In this document: piece after piece, positions 23,438-31,676 of the stretch
Numbering within the stretch: position 1 is the first letter of the stretch
Layout: the number at the start of each line of letters is the position of its first letter
IMG/VR virus record: IMGVR_UViG_3300037234_000284
Location: 1 to 36,260 of that record
Origin: a virus
DNA: 36,260 nt
Reading direction: 5' to 3' (one strand)
The notes under the pieces: model-generated
Told to the model about the DNA's origin: nothing
Seen by the model: the letters and a program-made list of their open reading frames with translations, nothing else
Databases searched by the model: none
Translations under genes and position numbers: made by a program

Positions 23438-23791
23438 TCACCTCGCTATACTTTGCAAGAATCTTTGTTGTCTTGCAGGTGTAATTTTTGATTTTTGTGC
23501 TAACATACTTATATTCAATGTTTCACTACCTCTATTACTATTAAAGGCGTCTTGTATCTCTCTAGTAAACGCATAAACCGTATTTTGACTTATGTAACCT
23601 ACGTGTTTACCACTCTTACGTGTACCCTCTTCTAAGTACTCGATATAAGGTGCTTCTACTAAATTATAATCTATAATTATTTCATTCAACGATGAAGAAC
23701 TTTTAATAGCACCCATAGCCACCCCTGTCGCAAATGGTGATATTTGCTTTGCTAAGAACTTTAATCTTAATTCTAAGTATCGTAAACTCAT
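23438..23791 (-). CDS. Head-tail connector / tail completion protein (HK97 gp10-like)
   Basis: 117 residues. The central VEAPYIEYLEEGTRKSGKHV (about 46-65) has the 'YA..VEYGT...' character of gp10-type neck proteins, in which a strand-turn with Glu-Gly-Thr follows the hydrophobic strand. N-terminal helix and C-terminal basic helix (KSKITPARQQRFLQSIAR) complete the pattern. It starts one base inside the end of the previous connector gene. The family seals the neck after DNA packaging. Confidence 0.65.
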   Translation of the reverse strand: MSLRYLELRLKFLAKQISPFATGVAMGAIKSSSSLNEIIIDYNLVEAPYIEYLEEGTRKSGKHVGYISQNTVYAFTREIQDAFNSNRGSETLNISMLAQKSKITPARQQRFLQSIAR

Positions 23792-24225
23792 TAGCCTGTA
23801 GCCACTAATACTTGTTTTATTTCGTTACCTGTTTTAAACATCAAGTTACTAATATCTACTTCTGTATCTATTTCTTCACGCACACTACCAACTCTACTCC
23901 AATTAGCATAACGTAATCCGAATCTATTAGTTTGACCGTAGGGTAACAATGTTAAATCTGATAGTATTAAATCTTCTGTAGTAAACACCAATTTAGAACG
24001 TGTTTCTATAGATATTGAACCATCAACACCTAATCTACCACTCATTAAACTAAACTCTTCTTTCTTAGCTCCCACTTCTTGATAACGTTTATATCTAAAC
24101 ATCTTTAAATCTTCCGAAAATGTAGGCAATGATTTCACACCCTCTTCATCCGCTGAACTCGGTATATATTTAATCAAGTATGCTGTCAGCCAATAAGTAT
24201 CTAATTCTTTTGGATTAGTAAACAT
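23791..24225 (-). CDS. Head-tail joining (neck) protein (144 aa)
   Basis: Strand-rich protein with DGSISIETRSKLVFTTEDLI (about 69-88) followed by LPYGQTNRFGLRYANWSRVG, a layout seen in stopper-type neck proteins that measure about 110-150 residues. It overlaps neighbours by one base on each side and lies between the connector and gp10-like genes, which is where the stopper is normally found. No strong motif. Confidence 0.55.
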   Translation of the reverse strand: MFTNPKELDTYWLTAYLIKYIPSSADEEGVKSLPTFSEDLKMFRYKRYQEVGAKKEEFSLMSGRLGVDGSISIETRSKLVFTTEDLILSDLTLLPYGQTNRFGLRYANWSRVGSVREEIDTEVDISNLMFKTGNEIKQVLVATG

Positions 24226-24731
24226 TAGTAATCGTTCCTATATCCGTTATCTGCTGTGGTATCAGGATTAACTAGTAATACTTTTCCTCTACTCCATAGA
24301 TAACCATACTTTTGACTTTTCATTAATGTCATTGCTCGTTTAGATATTGGCTCATTATATTCTTTCAAGTTTTCACCTGTTCTATATGAGTATCTTAGTT
24401 GAGCAGACATAATTTGATATATACCATCTTGACCTATTTCAGTTCGTGATATCTTAAATTCAGGGTTACGCTGACCATCTCTATTTGGGTTATTTCCTAA
24501 TTCTTCATATATTTGATCGCTTATCTCTTCTATAACTATTTCAGCGGTTAATGGCGGTGTAACTAGACTAGATAAATCTATGCCTAATTTAGTTTTAATT
24601 CCACCTAACGTTAAATAGTATTGGTGTGATTCATCATCCCATCTTAACAAGTCAGTTGTTCTAGGTATAAACCTTTCAACGCTATCGTCAAAATCTCCGT
24701 CACCTGTTAAAAACCCGTTACATCTATACAT
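24225..24731 (-). CDS. Head-tail connector (adaptor-like) protein (168 aa)
   Basis: First gene after the capsid genes. After an N-terminal MYRCNGFLTGDGDFDDSVER it has helical stretches separated by a loop (TAEIVIEEISDQIYEELGNN, about 63-82), then RYSYRTGENLKEYNEPISKR and a C-terminal SRGKVLLVNPDT. Position fits the adaptor (gp15/gp6-like) that binds under the portal. Similarity by motif is weak. Confidence 0.5.
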   Translation of the reverse strand: MYRCNGFLTGDGDFDDSVERFIPRTTDLLRWDDESHQYYLTLGGIKTKLGIDLSSLVTPPLTAEIVIEEISDQIYEELGNNPNRDGQRNPEFKISRTEIGQDGIYQIMSAQLRYSYRTGENLKEYNEPISKRAMTLMKSQKYGYLWSRGKVLLVNPDTTADNGYRNDY

Positions 24732-24754
24732 ATAATCACCTCTTTATTAAAGAA

Positions 24755-24773
24755 GCCCCACGCTGGGTGAGGC
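24755..24773 (-). terminator. Hairpin after the capsid genes (partial terminator or processing site)
   Basis: On the minus strand GCCTCAC, loop CCAGC, GTGGGGC (7 pairs with one G-U), followed by TTCTTTAATAAAG. The T-run is broken by C, so it is likely a weak terminator or an mRNA-stabilising hairpin. Placed between the capsid block and the connector genes, it would let more capsid than connector mRNA accumulate. Confidence 0.6.
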
Positions 24774-24779
24774 TAAGTT

Positions 24780-24944
24780 TTATTTATTAGTTATCTCTTT
24801 TGGTATATTTGGTTTCTTTATTAATGGTTTGGTTTCTTCAAGCAAAGTAAACTTAGGGTTCTTTTTCAACCTTGCTATTTGCTTTGCATCTGTGTATGTC
24901 ATTATCTGTCCTGTGTTACTATACTTAAATATTGCTTTAGCCAT
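24780..24944 (-). CDS. Small protein downstream of the major capsid gene (54 aa)
   Basis: MAKAIFKYSNTGQIMTYTDA then KQIARLKKNPKFTLLEETKP and a Lys/Pro tail (LIKKPNIPKEITNK). AGGAG site 6-10 bases upstream. Short basic proteins at this place in Gram-positive phages often act as capsid accessory or head fibre proteins. No family is certain. The following hairpin closes the capsid block. Confidence 0.65.
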   Translation of the reverse strand: MAKAIFKYSNTGQIMTYTDAKQIARLKKNPKFTLLEETKPLIKKPNIPKEITNK

Positions 24945-24955
24945 TTATATCACTC

Positions 24956-25915
24956 CTATGTAGTTCTTGCTTTAACAATCGCACCTCTTGAATCTGTTAA
25001 TGCGTTTGCATATACTTCTCTACCTTGTAACGCGGAAGCTCCGATATGTGCTCCATCGAATAAGTTGTTAATTGTTGGTGACACTATCCATTCATCTACT
25101 TTTTGTGCCCAGAAATGTGAGAATACGATATATTCTACTGTAGTTCCATCAAATGCTACATTAGCACCTGCAGCATCTACTAACCCTAAGTTAGATGATC
25201 TTACTACTTCTGCTCCACGAATCATACCAATAACTCCACGCATAACTCTTTCAGACCCAATTTCAGAAGCTGTGTTTGTGAATTTAACATCTTCTAGTAA
25301 GAATGTTTCTGTTTGTGTTGAAATACCTACAACTATATCTTGTGGGTCTACCCCATCATCTAACATAGTTCCGATTGATGCTGAAATCGCATTGTAAGCT
25401 GTTGATGCACTTAATACTGTTACTGATGCTTCATAAGATGGATTCGCTGGATTAGTCTGACCTCCACCAGTATCTTGTACTACTGTACTATCTCTAATTA
25501 CTGCGATTGCATCTAATTCTAATTGACGTTGCATTTTGAAAGCACCTGAATCTAATCTTTGTGCTACTAGACCATCTGGTACTGCTTGTGCTTCGTAACC
25601 ATCGATTAACTCATTGATTGCGTTGTTTTTATCTACTGTGATTGTTAAATACACTGTTGACCCTGTAGTAAGTGATACCCCATCTACTACATCGTAAGCT
25701 GCTAGTGTAACTTCTGTATCTCTAACTCCTACTTTTACTGCACCCGACTTCGGGTCACCCTCATAATCTGAACCAAAGAATTGACGCAAGTTATTTTTAA
25801 GTCTAAATAATTTTTTAATCGTACTTGGATAACGCTCTTGTAATTCGTGTGTCCCATCAGTCGGCAAAATTGGATTTGCGAACATTTTGATATTTAATAA
25901 TAATAGTTTTTTCAT
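24956..25915 (-). CDS. Major capsid protein with L27-like (Prp-site) N-terminus
   Basis: 319 residues. Gene order (portal, MuF, scaffold, this gene, connectors) and a composition of strands and Ala/Gly-rich helices identify the capsid protein. The N-terminus reads LLLLNIKMFANP (4-15), close to the L27 leader LNLQFFA that the host protease Prp cuts after the final Ala. In S. aureus phage 80alpha the same motif on capsid and scaffold is cut by Prp. The scaffold here carries it too. Segments such as AINELIDGYEAQAVPDGLVA (about 99-118) and VEYIVFSHFWAQKVDEWIVS (about 257-276) look like the HK97-fold spine and P-domain. Cleavage here is predicted, not shown. Confidence 0.8.
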   Translation of the reverse strand: MKKLLLLNIKMFANPILPTDGTHELQERYPSTIKKLFRLKNNLRQFFGSDYEGDPKSGAVKVGVRDTEVTLAAYDVVDGVSLTTGSTVYLTITVDKNNAINELIDGYEAQAVPDGLVAQRLDSGAFKMQRQLELDAIAVIRDSTVVQDTGGGQTNPANPSYEASVTVLSASTAYNAISASIGTMLDDGVDPQDIVVGISTQTETFLLEDVKFTNTASEIGSERVMRGVIGMIRGAEVVRSSNLGLVDAAGANVAFDGTTVEYIVFSHFWAQKVDEWIVSPTINNLFDGAHIGASALQGREVYANALTDSRGAIVKARTT

Positions 25916-25933
25916 AAGTTTAATTCTCCTCGT

Positions 25934-26587
25934 TTATGGTTGTCGCAATCTCCCTTTATCTATCAATATTTGTTCTACACTTGAAACTTCTTTACCTTGA
26001 CTAGCCACTACGTGTGGTTTATTAGTCGTAATAGGTGCTTTAACTTCTGGTGCAGTTGTAAAATATTGAGGATTGGCAGTTGCATATGTTTCGTATGCTG
26101 TTGAGAAATCCGTATCTTCGCTTACATCTTTACCAATTCTATCTGTCAAGAAATCTATAAAGTCAGTATTAACACCCTTGCTCATTAGGAATGTTTTGTT
26201 TTCGAATCCAACAATCTTCCCACTAGCATCCGTGTATTTACCTGCCAAATCTTTATTTAGTCCCTCTAACTCAATTACCTTATCAAGTGCAGTCTTTAAG
26301 TCTTGTGCTTGTTCTGTCCCTGTAAGGTTTGATAAATGTGCTTTCAACTGATTCTCATTAGTTACGTTTTCTATACCTAGTTCTTTGATAACTTCTTCTT
26401 TAGCTTTATCTTTAAACGTCTCAACTTTCGGTTGATTTTTACTGTTGTACTTTAGTATTTGGTCGTTCAAGTCCTTTAGTGCTTCTGTATCTTTAAATAC
26501 ATCGTCTACAGTATGTTTCTTGATTAAGTCAGTTAAGTTAGCTTTGAATTCGGCAAACATCTGAATATTTAATAATAGTTTGTTCAT
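25934..26587 (-). CDS. Capsid scaffolding protein with L27-like (Prp-site) N-terminus
   Basis: 217 residues from the ATG at 26587, which has AGGAGG 6 bases upstream; the ATG at 26614 would add nine residues with no site. The protein begins MNKLLLNIQMFAEF, again the L27-type Prp motif, then is almost wholly helical and charged (LTDLIKKHTVDDVFKD, TFKDKAKEEVIKELG, LKTALDKVIELEGLNKDLAG), as scaffold proteins are. The C-terminus is rich in Pro, Thr and Lys, with a helical end (SSVEQILIDKGRLRQ) that may dock to the capsid shell. Scaffold would be removed after assembly; cleavage of its N-terminus by Prp is the inferred trigger or step. Confidence 0.75.
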   Translation of the reverse strand: MNKLLLNIQMFAEFKANLTDLIKKHTVDDVFKDTEALKDLNDQILKYNSKNQPKVETFKDKAKEEVIKELGIENVTNENQLKAHLSNLTGTEQAQDLKTALDKVIELEGLNKDLAGKYTDASGKIVGFENKTFLMSKGVNTDFIDFLTDRIGKDVSEDTDFSTAYETYATANPQYFTTAPEVKAPITTNKPHVVASQGKEVSSVEQILIDKGRLRQP

Positions 26588-26597
26588 AATTCCTCCT

Positions 26598-26658
26598 AGC
26601 CTTTCGGGCTTCATCGCTATCTAGTAGCGTATTTTTCATTGCGTGTTTATGGTACACG
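26598..26658 (-). other. Three consecutive hairpins before the scaffold gene
   Basis: On the minus strand, in order: CGTGT/ACACG (26642-26658), CGCTA/TAGCG (26615-26629) and AGCC/GGCT (26598-26610), the last ending right at the AGGAGG ribosome site of scaffold. None is followed by a T-run, so they are not terminators. They may protect or process the capsid mRNA, which must be abundant. Confidence 0.45.
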
Positions 26659-26669
26659 TTCCATCAAAC

Positions 26670-27590
26670 CTAATTACTAAATGTTAAAAAACATCTGCAG
26701 TTAATTGATTCATCAGGTGGCAATCTTGGATCACTAGGGAAACTTGCCCTATGACCACCTACATTGAAATCATCATTAATCCGTATTTTCTTACGGTCTA
26801 ATACTGCATGTGTTTCACGTACTCTTGAATCTCTTTGAGTATTCCATGTCTTAAATTTGAATCCTAACCCTCTAGCACTAACTTCTTTGACTAACTCATC
26901 TTGTCTATGTACCTCTGTTTGTAAGATACGCTCTAATCTAGCACTATCATCTTTAAATTCACTTCTAAGCCTTGTTGCTATCTCGTTGTTAGTTAGTGGT
27001 CGTTTAACACCTTTAACCTCTATACGTTCGTTTATCAATCTACGTCTAGCTTTGATAATTCGTTTAGATTCGTTAGTAGATATGTTTTTATTTATCTTCT
27101 TTAGTGCTTTTGTATTATCGTTAACTAACGCTTGAATTTGTTTCTTATTATCAGTCATAAATCTATTAAGTAATCCTAGTGCTTTTCGTTCTCTGGGGTT
27201 TAACACTACTTTATTACCTAATGAATGTTGTACTAATTTATCAATCTTAAATGCAAATTGCTTTGGATTCCTAACACTATACAATGCCATTATTTGTTTT
27301 ATAGGTGCAAGTTTTCTTGCTATCAGCTTGTTTCTATCGTGTTGCACTAACAGTGATACACTACCCAATACATAAGCATTACGTGTATTTATATTAACTC
27401 CACTAATGTTAATAGGCTTACCTATAGTCTTGATCGTGGGTGTTAGTCCTTTAGAAACTCGACTAATTGCAGTAGCTTGTATCGCATTCAAACTTTCTTG
27501 ATATTGCTTAGCGTATGTTTTAGCGTTCTCATCTATGAACGTATTGCTTAAATCTTCAATGATTGCTAACTTACGCTTTTGACTAGCCAT
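26670..27590 (-). CDS. MuF-type minor head protein (SPP1 gp7-like)
   Basis: 306 residues. The helical N-terminal two-thirds is basic. The C-terminal part (about 215-306) has RILQTEVHRQDELVKEVSAR, then FKTWNTQRDSRVRETHAVLD and DDFNVGG...FPSDPRLPPDESINCRCFL, the conserved MuF/SPP1 gp7 signature ('W....D.RVR..H...... NCRC'). These proteins bind the portal in the prohead and go into the virion, probably helping DNA exit or infection. It starts at the stop of the portal gene (one-base overlap), the usual order. No toxin or other extra C-terminal domain is present. Confidence 0.85.
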   Translation of the reverse strand: MASQKRKLAIIEDLSNTFIDENAKTYAKQYQESLNAIQATAISRVSKGLTPTIKTIGKPINISGVNINTRNAYVLGSVSLLVQHDRNKLIARKLAPIKQIMALYSVRNPKQFAFKIDKLVQHSLGNKVVLNPRERKALGLLNRFMTDNKKQIQALVNDNTKALKKINKNISTNESKRIIKARRRLINERIEVKGVKRPLTNNEIATRLRSEFKDDSARLERILQTEVHRQDELVKEVSARGLGFKFKTWNTQRDSRVRETHAVLDRKKIRINDDFNVGGHRASFPSDPRLPPDESINCRCFLTFSN

Positions 27591-29218
27591 TAACTACCAC
27601 TCTTTTCAAATGTTTCTTGTGCTATTGCTCTCCTTTGTGCTTCGTCTGGGAACTCTAACATCATTTCTTCATCACTCATAAATCTAGCAATAAAAGTTTC
27701 TTCATCTTCGCCCTCATTAGGTATAGGCATTGGATTGTCTACTTCTTCAAATGTGTTAGCTTCTGCTATATTTGCTTTAGCTTCTTCCTCTGTTAATCCA
27801 AACCATTTAACTTCTACTTTCCACGCTGGTAATGTTCCTCTATCTACCCTATCTAAATCCTTTATGTACAGTGCTTCATCATCAATAATTATCGAATCAT
27901 CTGGTTTAACATCTATTTCAAGTGTTTCTATATCGCCACCTATTACATTAGTTTCTTTTAATAGGAACAAAATAGATTTAACTAAGTTAGTCCACACTTG
28001 CACTAATATGATTTCGTGTTTCTTCTTATTAGCCCATAGATCACTATTCTCACTAACTACTGCTTTCTCGTTTTGATATACTCCTCTAGCATCGAAAGCG
28101 TAATAGTCTGTACCTAGTCCTAGTTTGAATCCGTATGTTTGTAAATCAAACCCTACCCCTATTTTATGTTCTTCAGCTCTTATCTCCGCATTATAGAACT
28201 CTATCGCTTTATCACTATTAGACAAGTTCATACCCAAGAATACACTATCATTAGTATCGAACGGTCTAACTACTTGCATACCTGTTGAAGTTGCTTTGTT
28301 AATCTCTTTAGTAACTTGGTTTGCATCAACCATAATACGGTGTTTAGCTAATTCATACTCGTTTGTAAACGAATCGTTTTTTAAGTCCATCGCTTTCAAT
28401 GTATCAATGTTATTAGCGAATACACTAATCCCCATTGGGTTATCCATATCAAAGTTATTAACTATGTTAGGTTTTACTATTTGGAAATGTGCTGTGTCTG
28501 TTTCATACGATACTATGAACTTAATTTCTCCATCTACGGTAACTGCTAATTGTTGTGCTTCTTGTTCACTGAATACTCGTGTGATTGGTGCTGATTTACC
28601 TAGCTGACTTGCATTAGGACTTACAAACACCTCATGCTCTATCGTGTAGACACTTTTTGATTCACCATCTATAACGACATCTCTTAAATCGTGATACGTT
28701 AGATGTGTGATTATATCTTTACCATCTTGTATTTCATTTACCGTGCATATACCTGTTATGTCATTATTGCGATACGCTGTAACTATTAACATATCTCCTG
28801 CGATGTAATCAATCATTATCTTATCATTATTAATGAACTCGATCATTACACCTGTTCCTACCGCAAACGATTTCTCTAGTAGATTACTAAACTCTACATC
28901 AAAGTTATTATCATCTAATACTTTGTGTACTTCATCATTGATAGCTTCGTCATTGACTGTGATTTGAACTTTCTCATTAAATAATAAAGTAGTCCAATCC
29001 TCACAACCTTTTTTAGCCATGTTCATTGTTAATCGTTCACAAGACCTGTTGACACCATCTACTGTCTTTACATTATACCTATGGAATTTATTAACGTTCC
29101 CTCTATACCAAGAAGTCCATATGGATTGCATATTGTAAATCGTACCCTGTACAGGATTGTTTCCTCGCTTAGAAATTACCGATAGTATATCCCCTCGCTT
29201 GTTTTTGTTTAGCCCCAT
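27590..29218 (-). CDS. Portal protein (SPP1/A118 type)
   Basis: 542 residues, close to the usual 500-ish of the SPP1 gp6 group. The N-terminal QSIWTSWYRGNVNKFHRYNV (about 31-50) matches the 'W..WY+G.v..FH' start of A118-type portals, followed by RSCERLTMNMAKKGCEDWTT. The dodecameric ring forms the packaging and exit vertex. The C-terminus is acidic (EEEAKANIAEANTFEEVDNP, DEEMMLEFPDEAQ). The start used has AGAGAGGTG about 7 bases upstream and overlaps the terminase gene by 50 bases, so translation is probably coupled. Confidence 0.85.
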   Translation of the reverse strand: MGLNKNKRGDILSVISKRGNNPVQGTIYNMQSIWTSWYRGNVNKFHRYNVKTVDGVNRSCERLTMNMAKKGCEDWTTLLFNEKVQITVNDEAINDEVHKVLDDNNFDVEFSNLLEKSFAVGTGVMIEFINNDKIMIDYIAGDMLIVTAYRNNDITGICTVNEIQDGKDIITHLTYHDLRDVVIDGESKSVYTIEHEVFVSPNASQLGKSAPITRVFSEQEAQQLAVTVDGEIKFIVSYETDTAHFQIVKPNIVNNFDMDNPMGISVFANNIDTLKAMDLKNDSFTNEYELAKHRIMVDANQVTKEINKATSTGMQVVRPFDTNDSVFLGMNLSNSDKAIEFYNAEIRAEEHKIGVGFDLQTYGFKLGLGTDYYAFDARGVYQNEKAVVSENSDLWANKKKHEIILVQVWTNLVKSILFLLKETNVIGGDIETLEIDVKPDDSIIIDDEALYIKDLDRVDRGTLPAWKVEVKWFGLTEEEAKANIAEANTFEEVDNPMPIPNEGEDEETFIARFMSDEEMMLEFPDEAQRRAIAQETFEKSGS

Positions 29219-30626
29219 TTATAACACCTCTCTTCATATAGATTTTATCATCGATTATATCCATATCATCTAACCAGCTATATTCTAAACTATCTAATGA
29301 ATCTACATCTACCGTTCCATCATCTAGTCTATCGTTCCATTTATCATATTCGGCTTCTTCGATTGCTTTTATTAACTCAACACAAATCGGATCAATCTTA
29401 ATGAAGTCTACTCCCAACATTCTGTTCATCAAATTAATTCTTCCTTGTATTGCTGATATGTCTTTCTTTCTTATCTCTCCACGTTTAGTTTGTACCTTAT
29501 CTAACCGCTTCAATTTGTTCAAATCACCCATTGCTAAGTACCATACGTTTCTACGTACAATCTCTCGCTCAATAGTATCTTTGAAATCCTTGTTTGCACT
29601 ATCTACCCATATAGTCATACCCATAGGGAATCTATCGTGTAACTTCTCTACCCACTCGAAGAATCTGTCTATGTAATCTTCTTGCAAGTAACTACCTACA
29701 TTTATACCATTCTTGTGATAGAACGTGCTAGGTATCTCTATACCGTTAAATCCTGCCAAAGTTCCCCTTGCTGTAAACACTGTAGCATCTACGACACCAT
29801 AGTCATTCCCTATATCAATCTTCATATATTTTTGTAATCCACATTCACCAACGTGATTAGGATTGTTTTTGTCAAACTTCTTATATATCGTTCCTACTAG
29901 ATTAGCAGGTAGTCCTAGATAGATATTCTTATACTGTTCATAGTCTATCTCTTTAAGCATATTGATCTCTTGTAGCATCAATTCGCCTATCCAATCCCTC
30001 TGTTGCCATTCAGGTAAATCTATATAGTTTGTATGTTGTACGTAAGCATCATCACGCTTCATCATCTTCTTAACCCACGCATAAGTCCAATGTGATGTCT
30101 TAGGATGTGGATTGTATTCGTACAATATCATAAAGTAATCTTTTTGCCCTCTTAGGAACGTTGCTATTACTTGGTTCATATCGTATTCACTTCTAAATTG
30201 TGTAATTTCAAATAGCCATAGTATCTTAATCTCATTACCTAACTTAGTCGGTCTTATACCCTTTATACTCTCTGGATCATTCAATCCTGCAAAGTGTACG
30301 TAATTCTCTTGTGGTGTCCTTATATACAATGAGCCACTTTTACCTGTTGGATAATCTCTCTTAGCTCTTAGTGGATAACCTAATCTTTCAAAGCCTATCT
30401 TTAACCCTGCGAATGTAGTATCTCTATGGTCTACGTGGTTTTGTCTAACTACTGCAACCTCACAAGTTTTATCTTCTATCATCCTTAATGCTATCTTAAC
30501 CTCGTTTTTACTTGATTTAACACTAGAACGCCCACCTTTGTCTACTTGGTGTAATTTTCTACTGTTGAAGTTATCTAGGTGTGGTTCTCCTACTATCTGG
30601 CTTATCCTTATCACTCTATCTGGCAT
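29169..30626 (-). CDS. terL: Terminase large subunit
   Basis: 485 residues. The ATPase domain starts with KGGRSSVKSS (30-39), a Walker A variant of the PBSX/SPP1 group, and ILWLFE (135-140) is in the Walker B place (Glu140 as catalytic Glu). YEYNPHP (169-175) is like the coupling motif of the family. The nuclease domain has KIDIGNDYGVVDATVF (269-284; Asp271, Asp280), IWVDSANKDF (339-348; Asp342) and a late Asp-rich VDVDSLDSLEYSW. It pumps DNA into the prohead and cuts it. The canonical GK of Walker A is replaced by VK, which is tolerated in this subgroup. Overlaps both neighbours (11 and 50 bases). Confidence 0.9.
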   Translation of the reverse strand: MPDRVIRISQIVGEPHLDNFNSRKLHQVDKGGRSSVKSSKNEVKIALRMIEDKTCEVAVVRQNHVDHRDTTFAGLKIGFERLGYPLRAKRDYPTGKSGSLYIRTPQENYVHFAGLNDPESIKGIRPTKLGNEIKILWLFEITQFRSEYDMNQVIATFLRGQKDYFMILYEYNPHPKTSHWTYAWVKKMMKRDDAYVQHTNYIDLPEWQQRDWIGELMLQEINMLKEIDYEQYKNIYLGLPANLVGTIYKKFDKNNPNHVGECGLQKYMKIDIGNDYGVVDATVFTARGTLAGFNGIEIPSTFYHKNGINVGSYLQEDYIDRFFEWVEKLHDRFPMGMTIWVDSANKDFKDTIEREIVRRNVWYLAMGDLNKLKRLDKVQTKRGEIRKKDISAIQGRINLMNRMLGVDFIKIDPICVELIKAIEEAEYDKWNDRLDDGTVDVDSLDSLEYSWLDDMDIIDDKIYMKRGVINGAKQKQARGYTIGNF

Positions 30627-31053
30627 CGTTCACAACCTTAATGCTTATACCATCACCGAGTAAGCCTATACCATCTTCTAATGCCTTATACTTCAATGCT
30701 TTGTCATAGAACATCCCTACAGTGTTTGTAAGGAACTGTAACTTGAATCCTTTTTGTATTGCTCCTTTAACATTGGTTTCATCCCTTAACTCTTTTTTAT
30801 ACATTCTTATTATCTCTTTAGTATCATCGTCTGCGAGTGTATCTAGTATGTCTTGAACGTTATTCTTTTTAATTTGTGCCACCTTGTCCCTAAAGTCACC
30901 GTGCTTCCCATCATCTACTTCGTCTATAATCCTCTTTACTGCACTAGACGATACGTTAAATTTAGTTGCTGTTTGTCGCATAGTATGTTCATTAGTGTAA
31001 TATGCTATTATCTTCTTCCTTACACTGTCAGGTATCTTTTTACCATTTGCCAT
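30616..31053 (-). CDS. terS: Terminase small subunit
   Basis: 145 residues. N-terminal helix-turn-helix: IPDSVRKKIIAYYTNEHTMR, QTATKFNVSSSAVKRIIDEV (residues 7-46), as in phage terS proteins and transposase-type HTHs. A helical middle (about 60-115) would form the oligomer. It recognises the pac or cos site and brings in terL, whose gene starts inside this gene (11-base overlap). RBS AGGTGGTGAT directly before the ATG. Confidence 0.85.
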   Translation of the reverse strand: MANGKKIPDSVRKKIIAYYTNEHTMRQTATKFNVSSSAVKRIIDEVDDGKHGDFRDKVAQIKKNNVQDILDTLADDDTKEIIRMYKKELRDETNVKGAIQKGFKLQFLTNTVGMFYDKALKYKALEDGIGLLGDGISIKVVNDAR

Positions 31054-31099
31054 ACTATCACCACCTATTGCCTTTGCTTATAGTTTTTGTTTAACTTAT

Positions 31100-31237
31100 T
31101 TATTTAGTTATTCCCCAGTAATATAATACATTTCGAACCTTAGTTTTTAATCTACTCCACTTACTGTATTTTTTTCCTATCAACAAATCATACATAGTGG
31201 GCGTCACCATAATATATTCTACTTCTTTTTCTTCCAT
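31100..31237 (-). CDS. Small basic protein upstream of terS (45 aa)
   Basis: MEEKEVEYIMVTPTMYDLLI, then GKKYSKWSRLKTKVRNVLYY and WGITK. Acidic start and strongly basic second half. GGGG-type site 8-12 bases upstream. A small-terminase accessory or DNA-binding role is possible. No family recognised. Confidence 0.55.
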   Translation of the reverse strand: MEEKEVEYIMVTPTMYDLLIGKKYSKWSRLKTKVRNVLYYWGITK

Positions 31238-31241
31238 ATCA

Positions 31242-31484
31242 TTACCCCTCTACTTTTATATCATTAGGATATTGAATCTGTAACTCTAGCATCAATTCCT
31301 TAAATGTCTGCTTTGCTTTGTTGTTACCTATAAATACCTTTGTTATCATCTCTTGATCCATTTCATAATCTAAGTCGTGTTCTCTTATCATATATTGTAA
31401 TATGCTACTTATAGCTGCGCATACTATTGGTAATGTGTGTCCTTGTATTGTTATCTCTTTGTTGCTTATTGTTATTTTAGTCAT
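31242..31484 (-). CDS. Prp-like cysteine protease, short form (80 aa)
   Basis: ITISNKEITIQGHTLPIVCAA (4-24), then ISSILQYMIREHDLDYEMDQ..., and KAKQTFKELMLELQIQYPND near the C-terminus. This is the pattern of Prp, the Bacillota/Fusobacteria protease that trims the N-terminus of ribosomal protein L27: strand, Gly-His, then Ile-Val-Cys-Ala-Ala opening the long helix, and a final helix of the type 'L..ML.SLQ....'. The dyad would be His16 and Cys22. In known Prp a loop of about 10 residues lies between Gly-His and Ile-Val-Cys; here it is only Thr-Leu-Pro. The start used (31484) shares its base with the stop upstream. See the capsid and scaffold N-termini. Enzyme activity not proven; it could be a Prp decoy or regulator. 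Confidence 0.7.
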   Translation of the reverse strand: MTKITISNKEITIQGHTLPIVCAAISSILQYMIREHDLDYEMDQEMITKVFIGNNKAKQTFKELMLELQIQYPNDIKVEG

Positions 31485-31663
31485 TAAGAATACCATTTAT
31501 GTCCGCTATTAAACTTGTCTACTATATCTTTATACCCTAACTCTTTTAACAAGTTTGTTAATATATCATCAGCCTCACAATGCCATACTTCTTCATCTGC
31601 ATTTCTATGGTGTTCTATATCTTCAAACTGCTTCAAGTATTTTTCTTTAAGTTGTTTTTTCAT
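31484..31663 (-). CDS. Conserved small phage protein (59 aa)
   Basis: KQLKEKYLKQFEDIEHHRNA, DEEVWHCEADDILTNLLKEL, then GYKDIVDKFNSGHKWYS. The pattern 'AD..L..LL.ELGY..+V+.F.....KWY' is one I know from small phage proteins of Bacillota and Actinobacteria with no assigned role. The ATG at 31663 has GGGGGAT upstream; the ATG at 31675 (four residues longer) is an alternative and lies just past the previous stop. Confidence 0.65.
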   Translation of the reverse strand: MKKQLKEKYLKQFEDIEHHRNADEEVWHCEADDILTNLLKELGYKDIVDKFNSGHKWYS

Positions 31664-31676
31664 CTTATCCCCCATA

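Noticed and set aside
13369-28607. Many rightward open frames opposite the late genes (for example 13369-13932, 15094-15534, 24879-25397, 28296-28607)
   Set aside because: Antisense shadows of AT-rich coding sequence: no ribosome sites, Ser/Ile/Val-biased low-complexity products, and full overlap with well-supported structural genes.
29868-29876. Perfect Spo0A-box match TTTGTCAAA
   Set aside because: It lies inside the terminase large-subunit gene, far from any promoter; one 9-mer of this composition is expected by chance in 36 kb of AT-rich DNA.
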